This document shows positions 25,548 to 37,284 of a stretch of 64,000 nt of DNA, one piece after another. How positions within the stretch are numbered: position 1 is the first letter of the stretch; the number at the start of each line of letters is the position of its first letter. The translations under genes and the position numbers were made by a program. Origin of the DNA: Primulina eburnea (Eukaryota; Streptophyta; Magnoliopsida; Lamiales; Gesneriaceae); NCBI RefSeq assembly GCF_022965805.1, contig NC_133104.1, positions 26,470,069 through 26,534,068 on the forward strand, in the 5' to 3' direction. The notes beneath the pieces are model-generated. The model saw only the letters and a program-made list of their open reading frames with translations. It ran no database searches and was not told the DNA's origin.

Positions 25548-27173
25548 CTATAGCCAACTGTCCATAGATCTTAGACCCATTGCTTTGCGATGCTTCTCAA
25601 ACAATGGTCCTGGAAGGGGCTTCGTCAGTGGATCTGCAACGTTATCTGCGGAGGCTACTCTCTCTACCGAAATGTCTCCTCTTCCCACAATCTCCCGGAT
25701 TATGTAGAACTTCCTCATTATATGTTTGGATCGCTGATGAGACCTCGGTTCCTTCGCTTGCGCTACGGCACTGGTGTTGTCACAGTAGACCGGGACTGGA
25801 TCAACCATTTGAGGAATGACACCCAACTCTTGGATGAAATTCCTCATCCAAACACCCTCCTTTGCTGCAGCCGATGTAGCTATGTATTCGGCCTCAGTGG
25901 TTGAATCCGCTGTGGTGTCTTGCTTGGAACTCTTCCAAGAGAGAGCACCACCATTGAGCTTGAATACAAATCCAGAGGTCAATTTCGAATCATCCACATC
26001 TGATTGGAAGCTAGAATCAGTGTAGCCTTCCAATTTTAGTTCTCCACTCCCATATACCATGAACAATTTCTTAGTTCTTCTTAAGAACTTAAGAATGTCC
26101 TTCACTGCTTTCCAATGCAGTGGACCGGGATTCGACTGATATCGGCTTGCAACACTCAGTGCATATGCAATATCAGGTCGAGTAGATATCATACCATACA
26201 TAATACTGCCTATGGCAGACGCATATGGAATGCGACTCATGGTTTCCATCTCTTCATCAGTCTTAGGGCACATAGACTTGGATAGATTCACACCATGAGA
26301 CATTGGGAGATATCCTCTCTTGGACTCCTCCATAGAGAATCTCCTCAGTATGGTATCGATATATGTGGATTGAGTGAGCCCTAGCATTCTCTTTGATCTA
26401 TCCCTATAGATTTGTATTCCTAATACATATGATGCTTCACCAATATCCTTCATGGAGAACTTACCAGCTAACCATACTTTAGTTGACTGCAACATCCCTA
26501 CATAATTCCCAATGAGTAGTATGTCATCAACATAAAGTACTAGGAATGTCACTGCACTCCCACTAACCTTCTTGTATACACAAGGTTCCTCAGGATTTTT
26601 GGCAAAATCAAACTCTTTGATAGTGTCGTCAAATCCGAGGTTCCAGCTCCTTGATACCTGTTTGAGTCCATAAATGGATCTTTGGAGTTTGCATACTTTA
26701 TGCTCACTTCCTACTGATGTGAATCCTTCAGGTTGAGACATGTAAATCTCTTCCTTAATATTCCCGTTAAGGAACGCTGTTTTCACATCCATCTGTCATA
26801 TTTCATAGTCATACCATGCTGCTATGGCTAGCAGTATCCTAATGGACTTGAACATTGCGACTGGAGAAAAGGTTTCCTCATAGTCAATACCTTGCCTTTG
26901 AGTATATCCTTTTGCTACCAATCTAGCTTTGAAGGTCATCACCTTCCCATCCGCTCCAAGTTTTCTTTTATAAATCCATTTGCTTCCTATGGGAACAATT
27001 CCCTCAGGTGGATCTACTAAGGACCATACTTGGTTCGAATACATGGAGTCCATCTCGGGCTGCATGGCTTCAAGCCATTTAGATGAATCGGCATCACACA
27101 ATGCTTTCTTGAAGTTTCTTGGATCACATCCATGAATGGGCTCACCTTGGCCCTCTACAAGAAGCAGGCTCAA
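25548..27173 (-). pseudogene. Copia-A reverse transcriptase and RNase H
   Basis: The minus-strand frame encodes the Ty1/Copia RT starting near SLVDPPEG and KWIYKRK, the MDVKTAFLNG block, the catalytic YVDD (LYVDDILLIGN), GEASYVLGIQI, and RNase H with TDSSF, TEAEYIA and DNTSA, ending near the PPT. The only visible break is an in-frame TGA at 26796-26798, immediately before QMDVKTAFLNG; the same position is normally Trp in this family, so this is a TGG to TGA transition. Both sides remain in one frame. Members of the same family are at 10182-11563 (+) and 49158-49668 (-). Lineage within Copia (Tork/TAR-like) is a guess. Confidence 0.92.
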
Positions 27174-28186
27174 CCTATTAGGCGGCCTTGAGACCCTTTC
27201 GGATCTTTTAAGAGCTTGTGTTTATTTGATTGGCTGTTGGGGTATGGGTTCTGCTAATTGTGTAGTAGGTGGTTCTCAAATCTCATCGAGTTCTATCATC
27301 CTGCCTTTTCTATCCAATAGAAACTCCTTCTCTAAGAAGGTGGCATTCTTGAAACAAACACCTTTGTTTCATTGGGATAATAGAAGTAATATCCAATAGA
27401 GTTCTTTGGATATCCTACAAAGTAGCACAAATTGGCTCTACTATCCAATTTGTCTCCCATTGTCTGCTTCACGTAAGCAGGGCATCCCCATATTCTTAGG
27501 TAAGAATATTTGGGCAGCTTTCCCATCCATATCTCATATGGAGTTTTATCCACTATCTTTGTATGGACTTGATTCAACAACTTTGCCACTGTTTCAAGCG
27601 CATAACCCCAAAGGGATGGCGACAATTCAGTGAATCCCATCATAGATCGGACCATGTCCATCAATGTCCGATTACGACGTTCTGACACACCATTCAATTG
27701 GGGTGTGGCAGGCGAAGTCCACTGTGAGAGAATCCCATTCTCTTTAAGGTAGTCTTGAAACTTAGTACTTAAGTATTCTCCACCTCGATCTGATCGTAGT
27801 GTTTTAATACTCTTTCCTAATTGTTTCTCTACTTCTGCTCTGAATTCTTTGAACTTTTCAAAAGCTTCAGATTTGTATTTCATTAAATACACATACACAT
27901 ACCTCGAGTAGTCATCGGTGAAGGTGATGAAGTAGAAATGGCCAAATCTCGTGCTAACACTTAGCGGGCCACACACATCTGTATGGATCAAATCCAACAG
28001 ATCATGTGCACATTCCACTTCCCTAGGAAAGGGGCCTTAGTCATTTTTCTTTTCAGACAGGACTCACATGTCTCTAGGGAGTTTATGTCTGACGAGTCAA
28101 ACATGCCCTCTCCTACTAGCTTGTGCATCCTTCTTTGGGAAATATGTCCTAGCCTAGCGTGCCACAATTGTGCTTGGTTTAGACTA
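27174..28186 (-). pseudogene. Copia-A GAG-pre-integrase and integrase
   Basis: The minus strand encodes the integrase zinc finger (LWHARLGHIS ... CESCLKRKMTKAPF) and the catalytic core (DLIHTDVCGPL, TFTDDYSRY, SDRGGEY, then NGVSERRNRTLMD), followed by the SYLRIWGCPAYVK block. Frameshifts lie at about 27990-28018 and near 27335, after VFVSR, before the RT part. The upstream end coincides with the Gypsy-3 insertion at 28186/28187; the reading frame resumes at 35983 on the other side. Confidence 0.9.
28182..28186. repeat. Target-site duplication of Gypsy-3, left copy (GACTA)
   Basis: GACTA precedes the TGTGACACC terminus here and recurs at 35983-35987 after the TTACA terminus. Confidence 0.92.
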
Positions 28187-29774
28187 TGTGACACCTCTGA
28201 CCGGTTTTAATAAAATAACAGCGGAAATTAAAATTTTCTTGAAGAAGGAAGGGTAAAAGTTCTTGACATAAAAATCTTTACAAACAAAGTAAATACATGA
28301 TCAATGAAATGATAAAACCAAAATACAAAATATCATTTTTATGATCATGTCCAAAATGCCATAAAAATATCTTCTTCCTTCCATCTTGGTATGCATATGA
28401 CTCCGGCCCACAATCAACGTCCCGGCCCGTCGCTCTTATCTGCATAACATGAAATAACTGAAATGAGTATAAAACTCAGCAAGTGGAACTCTTATATAGC
28501 AATGATACATAGCATACTCTGAAAATCATGACTTTGAAAACATTAAATACCATCAACTCTAAAACATGAATAACATAGGAATATAACAATAAGATGGTAT
28601 TTCTCTTTTCTCTGTCGGATTTATATCTATATAGTATCTCTATCTCTTACCTATATCCCATCGATATAAATCGATAACTCTGAGGGATATAAGCCTATGG
28701 TCATTGATCAACTAATTGCATGCAATCTCTGATTATGTATCTATCAATCCATAAATCATTTGAACCTCACTTTGGCATTTTATCAAATACTTTGAAGACT
28801 CTAATCTCTTGTATTCCCTTTTTACAATTGAGACATAAAATGCCTCCAATAATATACCACAAATGTATCAATACATAATCATGAATCAAATGAGGGGAAT
28901 AGCACATTAAAACCATTGAAATACAATACATATATTATCATGTGAGCACAAGGAATGAAATTCCACTTACAACACCTGGAACACTTGGATCTAAACCTTT
29001 GGTTGAATTCCTACAACAATAAACCATAAATTACACCATCAACATCTCAATAATCATAAACCCATATCAATTAATCCATAAAACCAACACCAACACTAAG
29101 CCCATGATTTCTTCCAACACTAAACCAAGAATAAATTACACCAAAGGCTTACCTTAGCTTCTTTGAACCCAAAATAACTTAGTTCTCTCAACAATAATCC
29201 ACAAAGAAGCTTGAATCAAAGAAAGGAATTGAAGGAAATGAAGAAACCCTAGTCTCCTTGAGAGAAGAAACCGAGAAGTGAGAAGAAAGAATGAGAAAAA
29301 TGAGACCAACTCTTGCATTATAAAACTAAAATCTGAAAACACGCTTCTACTGTTCATGCACCGCGGGTGCGCTCCAACACGCACCACGGGTACGGTGTGC
29401 CCTCGGTAACACAACCAAAATTCTGAAACTGACGACCGCGGGTGCGGTACAAAACTTACCGCGGGTGCGGTAACTAACACACCGTGGGTGCGGTGTCTGT
29501 TCGGCAATCCACCAAAAAATGCTGGAATAAAGACCGCGGGTGCGCTGCTCAAAATACAGCGGGTGCGGCTCGGCCAAAACAAGCTCTTATGTAACTAAAA
29601 TCGAATCGCAACGCTGATACAGTACAACTTCCAACAACTAATATCATAAACACCACAAAACAATAATAACCAACAATACTATGACCCATAATCACAACTC
29701 TTAACATCTAAACCAAATAATCCATAAACATACGAAAACTTAAACCGTACCGTTCACCAGACTTGGCTATTACA
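28187..29774 (-). mobile_element. Gypsy-3 3' LTR
   Basis: In plus coordinates it runs TGTGACACC...GGCTATTACA (1588 bp). The minus-strand U3 holds seven ACCGCGGGTGCGG-type sites (29360-29569), with a TATA-like TTTTATAATG at 29316-29326 downstream in the direction of transcription. It is slightly shorter than the 5' LTR, mainly because one repeat unit is missing. Confidence 0.93.
29360..29569 (-). repeat. U3 array of ACCGC-GGGT-GCGGT mini-hairpins, 75-bp period
   Basis: Sites start at 29360, 29383, 29435, 29458, 29481, 29533 and 29556. The steps alternate 23 and 52 bp, giving an exact 75-bp higher period. Each site has a 5-bp stem, ACCGC/GCGGT, around a GGGT loop. Several copies have C to T or G to A changes (CCACGGG, CCGTGGG, ACAGCGGG). 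Confidence 0.9.
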
Positions 29775-29790
29775 ATCTCCCCTCCTTAAG
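29775..29790 (-). other. Polypurine tract of Gypsy-3
   Basis: The minus strand reads CTTAAGGAGGGGAGAT directly before the LTR, after the usual GACGAAATTCC motif. Confidence 0.8.
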
Positions 29791-29814
29791 GGAATTTCGT
29801 CCTCGAAATTGACG

Positions 29815-31299
29815 TCACTGCGCAAATAACTCAGGATACTTCTCTTTCATCTCGTCTTCTGGTTCCCACGTGGCCTCTTCAATCAAATGATTCCTCCAAA
29901 GGACTTTAACAATGCCGATCTCTTTGTTCCTCAACACTTTTACTTTGCGATCCAGAATCTGGACCGGAATCTCTTGGTACGATAAATTCGACGTCAAATC
30001 CAATGGCTCGTGGCGAAGAACATGGGAAGGATTTGCAATATACTTCCTGAGCATGGAAACATGAAAAACATTGTGAACTCTGTCAAGATCTAGCGGTAGG
30101 GCTAACCTGTAAGCTCGATCACCAACTCTGTCCAAAATCTCAAATGGGCCAATAAATCTCGGACTCAACTTTCCCTTCTTGCCAAACCGCATCACACCCT
30201 TGAGAGGTGATATCTTCAAGAACACATGATCGCCAACCTCAAACTGCAACGGCCTACGACGCACATCAGCATAACTCTTCTGTCTCGACTGTGCTGTCTT
30301 CATCCTCTCTCGAATAACCGCAACAACATCAGCCGTCTGTTGGACCAACTCTGGACCCAACATCTTCCTCTCACCAATCTCGTCCCAATACAAGGGCGAT
30401 CTACACTTCCTGCCATAAAGTGCTTCATACGCTGCCATGCCAATCGTCGCTAGGTAGCTATTGTTGTACGTGAATTCAACAAGAGGCAATTTGGAATCTC
30501 AGCTACCAGGATAATCAATAGTATAAGCTCTGAGCATATCCTCTAGAATCTGAATAACTCTCTCTGATTGACCGTCACTCTGGGGGTGATATGCTATACT
30601 AAATGCTAACCGTGAACCCATAGCTCTTTGCAAACTCTTCCAAAACTCTGAAGTAAATCTAGGGTCACGATCAGACACGATCGACACAGGAACACCATGA
30701 AGTCTAACAATCTCTGCTATGTACTCTTCGGCATACTTGTTCATGGAATACGTCGTCTTGACTGGAAGAAAATGCGCTGACTTGGTCAACCGATCAACAA
30801 TAACCCAAATAGAGTTAAAACCTTTCTGCGTCCTTGGAAAACCCGTCACGAAATCCATCGTAATATGCTCCCATTTCCATTGAGGAATCGGCAATGATAA
30901 CAATGTCCCAGCAGGTCTCTGATGCTCGATCTTCACCTGCTGACAAGTTTGGCACTGAGAAATAAACATAGCAATATCTTTCTTCATACCTGGTCACCAG
31001 TAGAGTCTACGAAGATCCTGATACATCTTGGTGCTACCTGGATGTATCGAATATGGCGCGGTATGTGCCTCTATCAAGACGTCTCGCCGAATATCATCAC
31101 CAGCATGAATACATATACGGCCTCTGAAAGTCACCAACCCATCTCCATTCAATCCAAACTCTGAATTACCCCTCTCCTTTGCTCTAGCTCTCATCTCTAT
31201 CAACTGAACAACAATGACCTGCTCTCTACGGATCCTATCCGTCAATGTAGCCCGAATGACCAATGTTGAAAAGCGAGCAATGGTCCCTGGAACCACCAA
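29815..31299 (-). pseudogene. Gypsy-3 integrase and chromodomain
   Basis: Three same-element segments cover the integrase finger (AHTAPYSIHPGSTKMYQDLRR; QCQTCQQVKIEHQRP), the core ([29 protein letters not shown]), the C-terminal domain ([16 protein letters not shown]) and the chromodomain ([15 protein letters not shown]...EATWEPEDEMKEKYPELF). In-frame stops split them near 30988-30996 and 30496-30498. At both sites Gypsy-4 retains Trp, so each is a TGG to TGA change. The last stop, at 29815, is natural. Confidence 0.93.
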
Positions 31300-31311
31300 A
31301 GCTATCTCCTC

Positions 31312-32976
31312 TCTCTACAAGTCCAACAACAACGGCTGCTGAATCATCGAACTCAAAGAAGAACTCGACTTACGGCTCAAAGCATCCGATACAACATTCG
31401 CTTTCCCTGGGTGGTAACTGATCGTCACATCATAATCTTTGACAAGCTCTAACCACCGTCTCTGTCGCATATGAAGCTCCTTCTGAGAGAACAAATACTT
31501 CAAACTCTTGTAGTCCGTGAAAATTTCACACTTTTCGCCATACAAATAATGTCTCCAGATTTTCAAGGCGAAAACCACAGCTGCCAGCTCCAGATCGTGC
31601 GTAGGATAATTCTTCTCATAGTCTTTCAACAGGCGAGAAGCATAAGCTATTACTTTCCCACGTTGCATCAGCACTGCACCAAGACCCTTCTTCGACGCAT
31701 CGGTATAAATAACAAAATCCTCTAAACCACTGGGCAATGCAAGTACCGGAGCTGTCGTCAACTTATCTTTCAACTCTTGGAATCCACTCTGACATTCATT
31801 GAACCACTCAAACTTCACAGTTTTCCTCGTCATATTGGTTAACGGCAGGGCAATCTTGGAAAAGTCTGAAATGAAACGACGATAATAACCCGCCAAACCA
31901 AGAAAACTACGTACATCTGATACCGTGGTAGGGATAGGCCATTTATGAATCGCCTCAATCTTCGTTGGATCAACAGCTATACCATCCTTCGAGACAACAT
32001 GGCCTAAGAAAGAAATCTGCTCCAACCAGAACTCACATTTCTTCAACTTAGCATACAATCTCTTCTCTCTCAGCAACTGAAGTACAACTCTGAGGTGCTC
32101 TGCATGAAGCTCTCTGGTCTTGGAATAGATCAAAATGTCATCGATGAAAACAATGACGAAGCTATCCAAATACGGCTTTAACACCCGGTTCATCAGGTCC
32201 ATAAAGACTGAAGGAGCATTGGTCAGACATAAAGACATCACAAGGAATTCATAATGACCGTACCTGGTCCGAAATGCCGTCTTAGGGATATCAGACTCCC
32301 TAACCTTTAACTGATAATAGCCAGATCGCAGATCGATCTTCGAAAACACTGTAGCCCCATGCAGCTGATCAAACAAATCATCTATCCGTGGCAACAGATA
32401 TTTATTCTTGATAGTCACTTTGTTGATCTCTCTGTAATCAATGCAAAGACGTAATGATCCATCTTTCTTCTTGACAAAAAAAACCGGAGCTCCCCAAGGC
32501 GAAGAACTCGGTCGAATAAAACCTTTATCCAAAAGATCCTGCAACTGCGTCTTCAACTCCTTCATCTCTGTAGGGGCCATTCTATACGGAGCCTTAGAAA
32601 TAGGAACCGTACCTGGAACTAGATCAATCACAAACTCTACATCTCTGTCCGGCTGCAAACCCGACACATCATCCTCAAATACATCAGAGAACTCCCTCAC
32701 AACATCAATATCATCAATATTCAATTTAACCATTTTATCCACATCCACAATCGAAGCCAAAAACCCACCACATCCTCTAAACAACAGCTTCTCAGCCTCA
32801 AGACACGAAATAAAAGGATGGACCAGCGAAGTACCTGCACTAGCGAGCATACCTTCCTTATTGCCATCATCTGCAAATTTCACCGTCTTAGCAACGCAAT
32901 CAATCACCGCACGATAGGTTGATAGCCAATCCATGCCAAGTATAATATCAAACACAACCATCGGAATAACAATCAA
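31312..32976 (-). pseudogene. Gypsy-3 protease end, reverse transcriptase and RNase H
   Basis: The minus frame runs from the end of protease ([12 protein letters not shown]) through RT ([23 protein letters not shown], the catalytic FIDDILIYS) to RNase H ([35 protein letters not shown]) and the tether ([16 protein letters not shown]). It ends at a TAG at 31312-31314 where Gypsy-4 has CAG. The start is set by a frameshift near 32975 relative to the gag-protease frame. Confidence 0.93.
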
Positions 32977-34235
32977 GTCGGAAAAAACACTCGCTCATCA
33001 ATTTGAACAGAGAACACATACACAATAGATGTCGGGCACAACACATCCCCCGAAGGCAAAATGGCATTAAACTGGAGGGGAAGAACAGAATGAACTATAC
33101 CCAAAGATCTCAAAAATAGTTCATACATAAAAGAATGAGTAGCACCAGTATCAATCAATGTCGTAGCTACTCTGCCTGAAATTAAAATAGTGCTAGAGAT
33201 CACTGAAGAATCATGGTTTATACCTTCCTTCGTCATGGTAAAGATGCGACCCTGTACTTTCTCTTTACTCGCTCCTCTTGGACAGTCTTTGGCAATATGG
33301 CCTGCAGTGCCACATCGATAACAAGTATGAGTACCAAATCTGCACTCTCCCCGATGATGTCTACTGCACTTGGGACACAAAGGCTTCTCGGGATCAAATG
33401 GAACTTCCGGTGGTTTAGGACTCGGCTCTATCTTGACTTTCCCCTTGAAACGATCCTTTCCTCTTTGACTTGAACCCTGGCCTCTCTGAGCAATGGCCTG
33501 TTGTCTCGCTTGTCTTTCCCTGGCAATGTCTTTCTCATCTTGTTCGGCCAACAAGGCCTTAGCCACAATCTCTTTGAATGTCACAGCCTTCGACATGTTG
33601 ATATCCCTCCGGATCTCTGCTCTAAGGCCTCTAATGAAATGAGCACCTTTATCTTTGTCGTTGGAGGCAATATACGGGGCAAACAGACAGCCCTCCTCGA
33701 ACTTCAGAATATACTCATCGACATTCATGCCTCCCTGTCGAAGCTCCAAGAACTCCGTCACCTTCCTAGCTCGAAGTGCGTCTGGGAAGTACTTGTCATA
33801 AAACAGATCAGTGAACTCTTGCCACTTCAATTCTGGAACATCAACACCAACCTTAGTAGCATTCCACCAAATGCGTGCAGCTTTGACTAACATGAACACT
33901 GCACAACTGATTTTGTCCTTGTCTTCGTAGTTGAGATGATCGAAAATCGCCTCAAGAGCTTTGATCCACTCCACGGCCACCAATGGATCAGTGCTTCCTG
34001 CAAAATCAGGCGGATCCATCCTCTTGAAAGCAGTAAAGATTGCCTCAGTACCAACTGCTTGAGTCACTTGGCCTCTCACTTGACCTTTACCTTGGCCTGT
34101 TCCTTGCAAACGTAGCAACTATTGGATCTGATCACTATGGACCTTGGCTTGCTCTTTCAACAACTTGCCGAACTCATCAACAACTCTAGAGGAAGAACTA
34201 TCCTCACCGTCTGCAGTTTTCCTCTTTGGAGGCAT
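32973..34235 (-). pseudogene. Gypsy-3 gag and protease start
   Basis: Translation would start at the ATG at 34235 (MPPKRK), about 120 bp inside the PBS. It includes the gag domain (WIKALEAIFDHLNYEDKDK; LELRQGGMNVDEY), two zinc knuckles (CPKCSRHHRGEC and CYRCGTAGHIAKDC) and the protease active site LIDTGATHSFM. A TAG near 34120 replaces the CAG present in Gypsy-4, so the 381-codon frame starting at 34118 is only the downstream part. A frameshift near 32975 separates it from RT. Confidence 0.93.
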
Positions 34236-34352
34236 ACTCTACAATGTGCTCACATAATACAAATCAATAGATAACAATGAATAGATGTAGAAGAAGACAT
34301 ACCTGGACAGTTGAAAGTAGACGAAGTCATATGCATTGGTCCAAAGAACGGT

Positions 34353-34364
34353 GCTCTGATACCA
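34353..34364 (-). other. Primer-binding site of Gypsy-3
   Basis: The minus strand reads TGGTATCAGAGC, complementary to the 3' end of initiator tRNA-Met, 5 bp from the 5' LTR boundary. Confidence 0.92.
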
Positions 34365-34369
34365 CTAAA

Positions 34370-35982
34370 TGTGACACCTTTGACCGGGTTTAATAAAATA
34401 ACAGCGGAAATTAAAATTTTCTTGAAGAAGGAAGGGTAAAAGTTCTTGACATAAAAATCTTTACAAACAAAGTAAATACATGATCAATGAAATGATAAAA
34501 CCAAAATAAAAAATATCATTTTTATGATCATGTCCAAAATGCCATCAAAATATCCTCTTCCTTCCATCTTGGTATGCATATGACTCCGGCCCACAATCAA
34601 CATCCCGGCCCGTTGCTCTTATCTTCATCACATGAAATAACTGAAATGAGTATAAAACTCAGCAAGTGGAACTCTTACATAGCAATGATACATAGCATAC
34701 TCGGAAAATCATGACTTTGAAAACATTAAATACCATCAACTCTAAAACATGAATAACATAGGAATATAACAATAAGATGATATTTCTCTTTTCTCTGTCG
34801 GATTGATATTTATATAGTATCTCTGTCTCTTACCTATATCCCATCGATATAAATCCATAACTCTGAGGGATATAAGCCTATGGTCGTTGATCAACTAATT
34901 GCATGCAATCTCTGACTATGTATCTATCAATCAATAAATCATTTGAACTCTCACTTTGGCATTTTATCAAACACTTCGAAGACTCTAATCTCTTGTATTC
35001 TCTTTTTACAATTGAGACATAAAATGCCTCCAATAATATACCACAAATGCATCAATACATAATCATGAATCAAATGAGGGGAATAACACATTAAAACCAT
35101 TGAAATACAATATATATTATCATGTGAGCACAAGGAATGAAATTCCACTTACAACACTTGGAACACTTGGTTCTAAACCTTTGGTTGAATTCCTACAACA
35201 ATAAACCATAAATTGCACCATCAACATCTCAATAATCATAAACCCATATCAATTAATCCATAAAACCAACACCAACACAAAGCCCATGATTTCTTCCCAC
35301 ACTAAACCAAGAATAAATTACACCAAAAGCTTACCTTAGCTTCTTTGAACCCAAAATAACTTAGTTCTCTCAACAATAATCCACCAAGAAGCTTGAATCA
35401 AAGAAAGGAATTGAAGGAAATGAAGAAACCCTAGTCTCCTTGAGAGAAGAAACCGAGAAGTGAGAAGAAAGAATGAGAAAAATGAGACCAACTCTTGCAT
35501 TATAACACTAAAATCCGAAAACACGCTTCTACTGTTCATGCACCGCGGGTGCGCTCCAACACGCACCGCGGGTGCGGTGTGCCCTCGGTAACACAACCAA
35601 AATTCTGAAACTGACGACCGCGGGTGCGGTACAAAACTGACCGCGGGTGAGGTGCCTTCACCGCGGGTGCGGTAACTAACACACCGCGGGTGCGGTGTCT
35701 GTTCGACAATCCACCAAAAAATGCTGCAATAAAGACCGCGGGGGCACTGCTCAAAATACCGCGGGTGCGGTCTGGTCTCGGCCAAAACAAGCTCTTATGC
35801 AACTAAAATCGAATCGCAACGCTGATACAATACAACTACCAACAACTAATATCATCAACACCACAAAACAATAATAACCAACAATACTATGACCCATAAT
35901 CACAACTCTTAACATCTAAACCAAATAATCCATAAACATACGAAAACTTAAACCGTACCGTTCACCAGGCTTGGCTATTACA
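34370..35982 (-). mobile_element. Gypsy-3 5' LTR
   Basis: TGTGACACC...GGCTATTACA in plus coordinates, 1613 bp, highly similar to 28187-29774. Its hairpin array has eight sites (35542, 35565, 35617, 35640, 35660, 35683, 35735, 35758), one more than the 3' LTR, so the array has changed in number since, or during, integration. An identical 5-bp duplication flanks it at 35983. Confidence 0.93.
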
Positions 35983-37282
35983 GACTATCTTGTTTTCTTT
36001 TGTTTGTCGTTGTTGTTATCGTGTTTACTTGGACATGTTTGTTTGGAATATCTTTTATTCTTAAGTTATAGAGGTCGTTTTGTATTTCACCTGTTCCAAT
36101 CAAACAATCATTCTTGTAAATATTGCAAACACCTTTGCTAAATAAACAAGAAAATCCATCTTTATCAAGCATAGAAATGAAAACAATGTTTTTAACTAAA
36201 TCCGGAACGAACAAAACGTCTCTCAAAAGTAACTTAAAATTATTGTCTACTATTAAATAAACGTCCCCTATGGCTATCGCAGCAACTCTTGCTCCATTAC
36301 CCATCCTTAGGAAAGTCTCACCCTCCCGTAGTCTTCTACTTCTTGTCATCACCTGCAAATTATTGCAAAGATGAGATCCACATCCGGTATCCAATACCCA
36401 AGAAGTTGAATTAATTGAGACATTTATTTCAATATAGAACATACCTTTGCCAGAACTCTTCTGGGCGAGATATTCCTTGCAATTGCGCTTCCAGTGTCTA
36501 GGCTTCTTGCAGTGGAAGCAAACATCTTCTCCTTTTTCAGGCTTTTCGGGCCCCTTAGAAGTGCTTGCTACTCGCTTCTTGTTGGGTTTGTTTGTCTTAG
36601 GAGGACGAGAACGCTTCTTGCCCTTCCCTTTTGGCCCCTTTTTCGTCCCAGACGAAGAGCCAACGAAGAAAACAGGTTTTTCCTTTTTGATGGTGGCTTC
36701 ATAACTTGTCAGCATGTTGACCAACTCTTCAAGGCTGGTCTCCAACTTGTTCATATTGAAGTTCACCACAAACCCATCAAACGACGATGGTAGTGACAGC
36801 AGTAGAATGTCCGTGGACAACTCATTGGGGATAACAAGGTCCAGGCCCACTAACTTTTCAATGAGCCCAATCATCCTCACGCCATGCTTATGGACTGAGG
36901 CCCCTTCTCGCAGACGTGATGTCATGAGTTCTTTGACAGTAGCGTGCCTCAGTGGACGCTTTTGTTCACCATACAACTCTTGCAGGTGGTCGTATATGTC
37001 AGCAGCATTCACGGCTTCTTCAAACCGCCTCTGCAGCTCGTTTGACATAGAAGCTAGCATATAACTCTTGGCTTGCAAGTCATGGTCCCACCGTTTGTCA
37101 AGGTCAGCCAGCTCCTCCTTAGTGGCATTTGGCTTGGCCATCTTAGGAGGGGCCTTGGTGAGTACATATGCTATCTTTTCCGAATTCAAAACAATTTTCA
37201 AATTCCTCAGCCAATCATGATAATTCGGTCCTGTTAGCTTATTTTGATCGAGTATAACAGATAGTGGGTTTCGAGACGACAT
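35983..37282 (-). pseudogene. Copia-A gag and protease
   Basis: The frame probably starts at the ATG at 37282 (MSSRNPLSVILDQNKLTGPN); an in-frame TTG upstream at 37312 is an unlikely start. It encodes the Copia gag domain (NYHDWLRNLKIVLNSEKIAY; LREGASVHKHGVRMI), a zinc knuckle (CFHCKKPRHWKRNC) and protease WVLDTGCGSHLCNN, then enters GAG-pre-integrase. No stop occurs before the Gypsy-3 insertion at 35982, and the same frame resumes at 28186, so the interruption is by the insertion alone. Confidence 0.92.
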
Positions 37283-37284
37283 TG

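Larger units (their letters stand above)
28187..35982 (-). mobile_element. Gypsy-3, complete chromovirus inserted in Copia-A
   Basis: This 7796-bp element has two LTRs (28187-29774 and 34370-35982), a PBS, a PPT, gag, pol with chromodomain, and the 5-bp duplication GACTA. It interrupts the GAG-pre-integrase region of Copia-A. Gypsy-4 is a second copy of the same family with an almost equal internal length (4595 versus 4593 bp) but independent mutations. Several stops make it non-autonomous now. Confidence 0.95.
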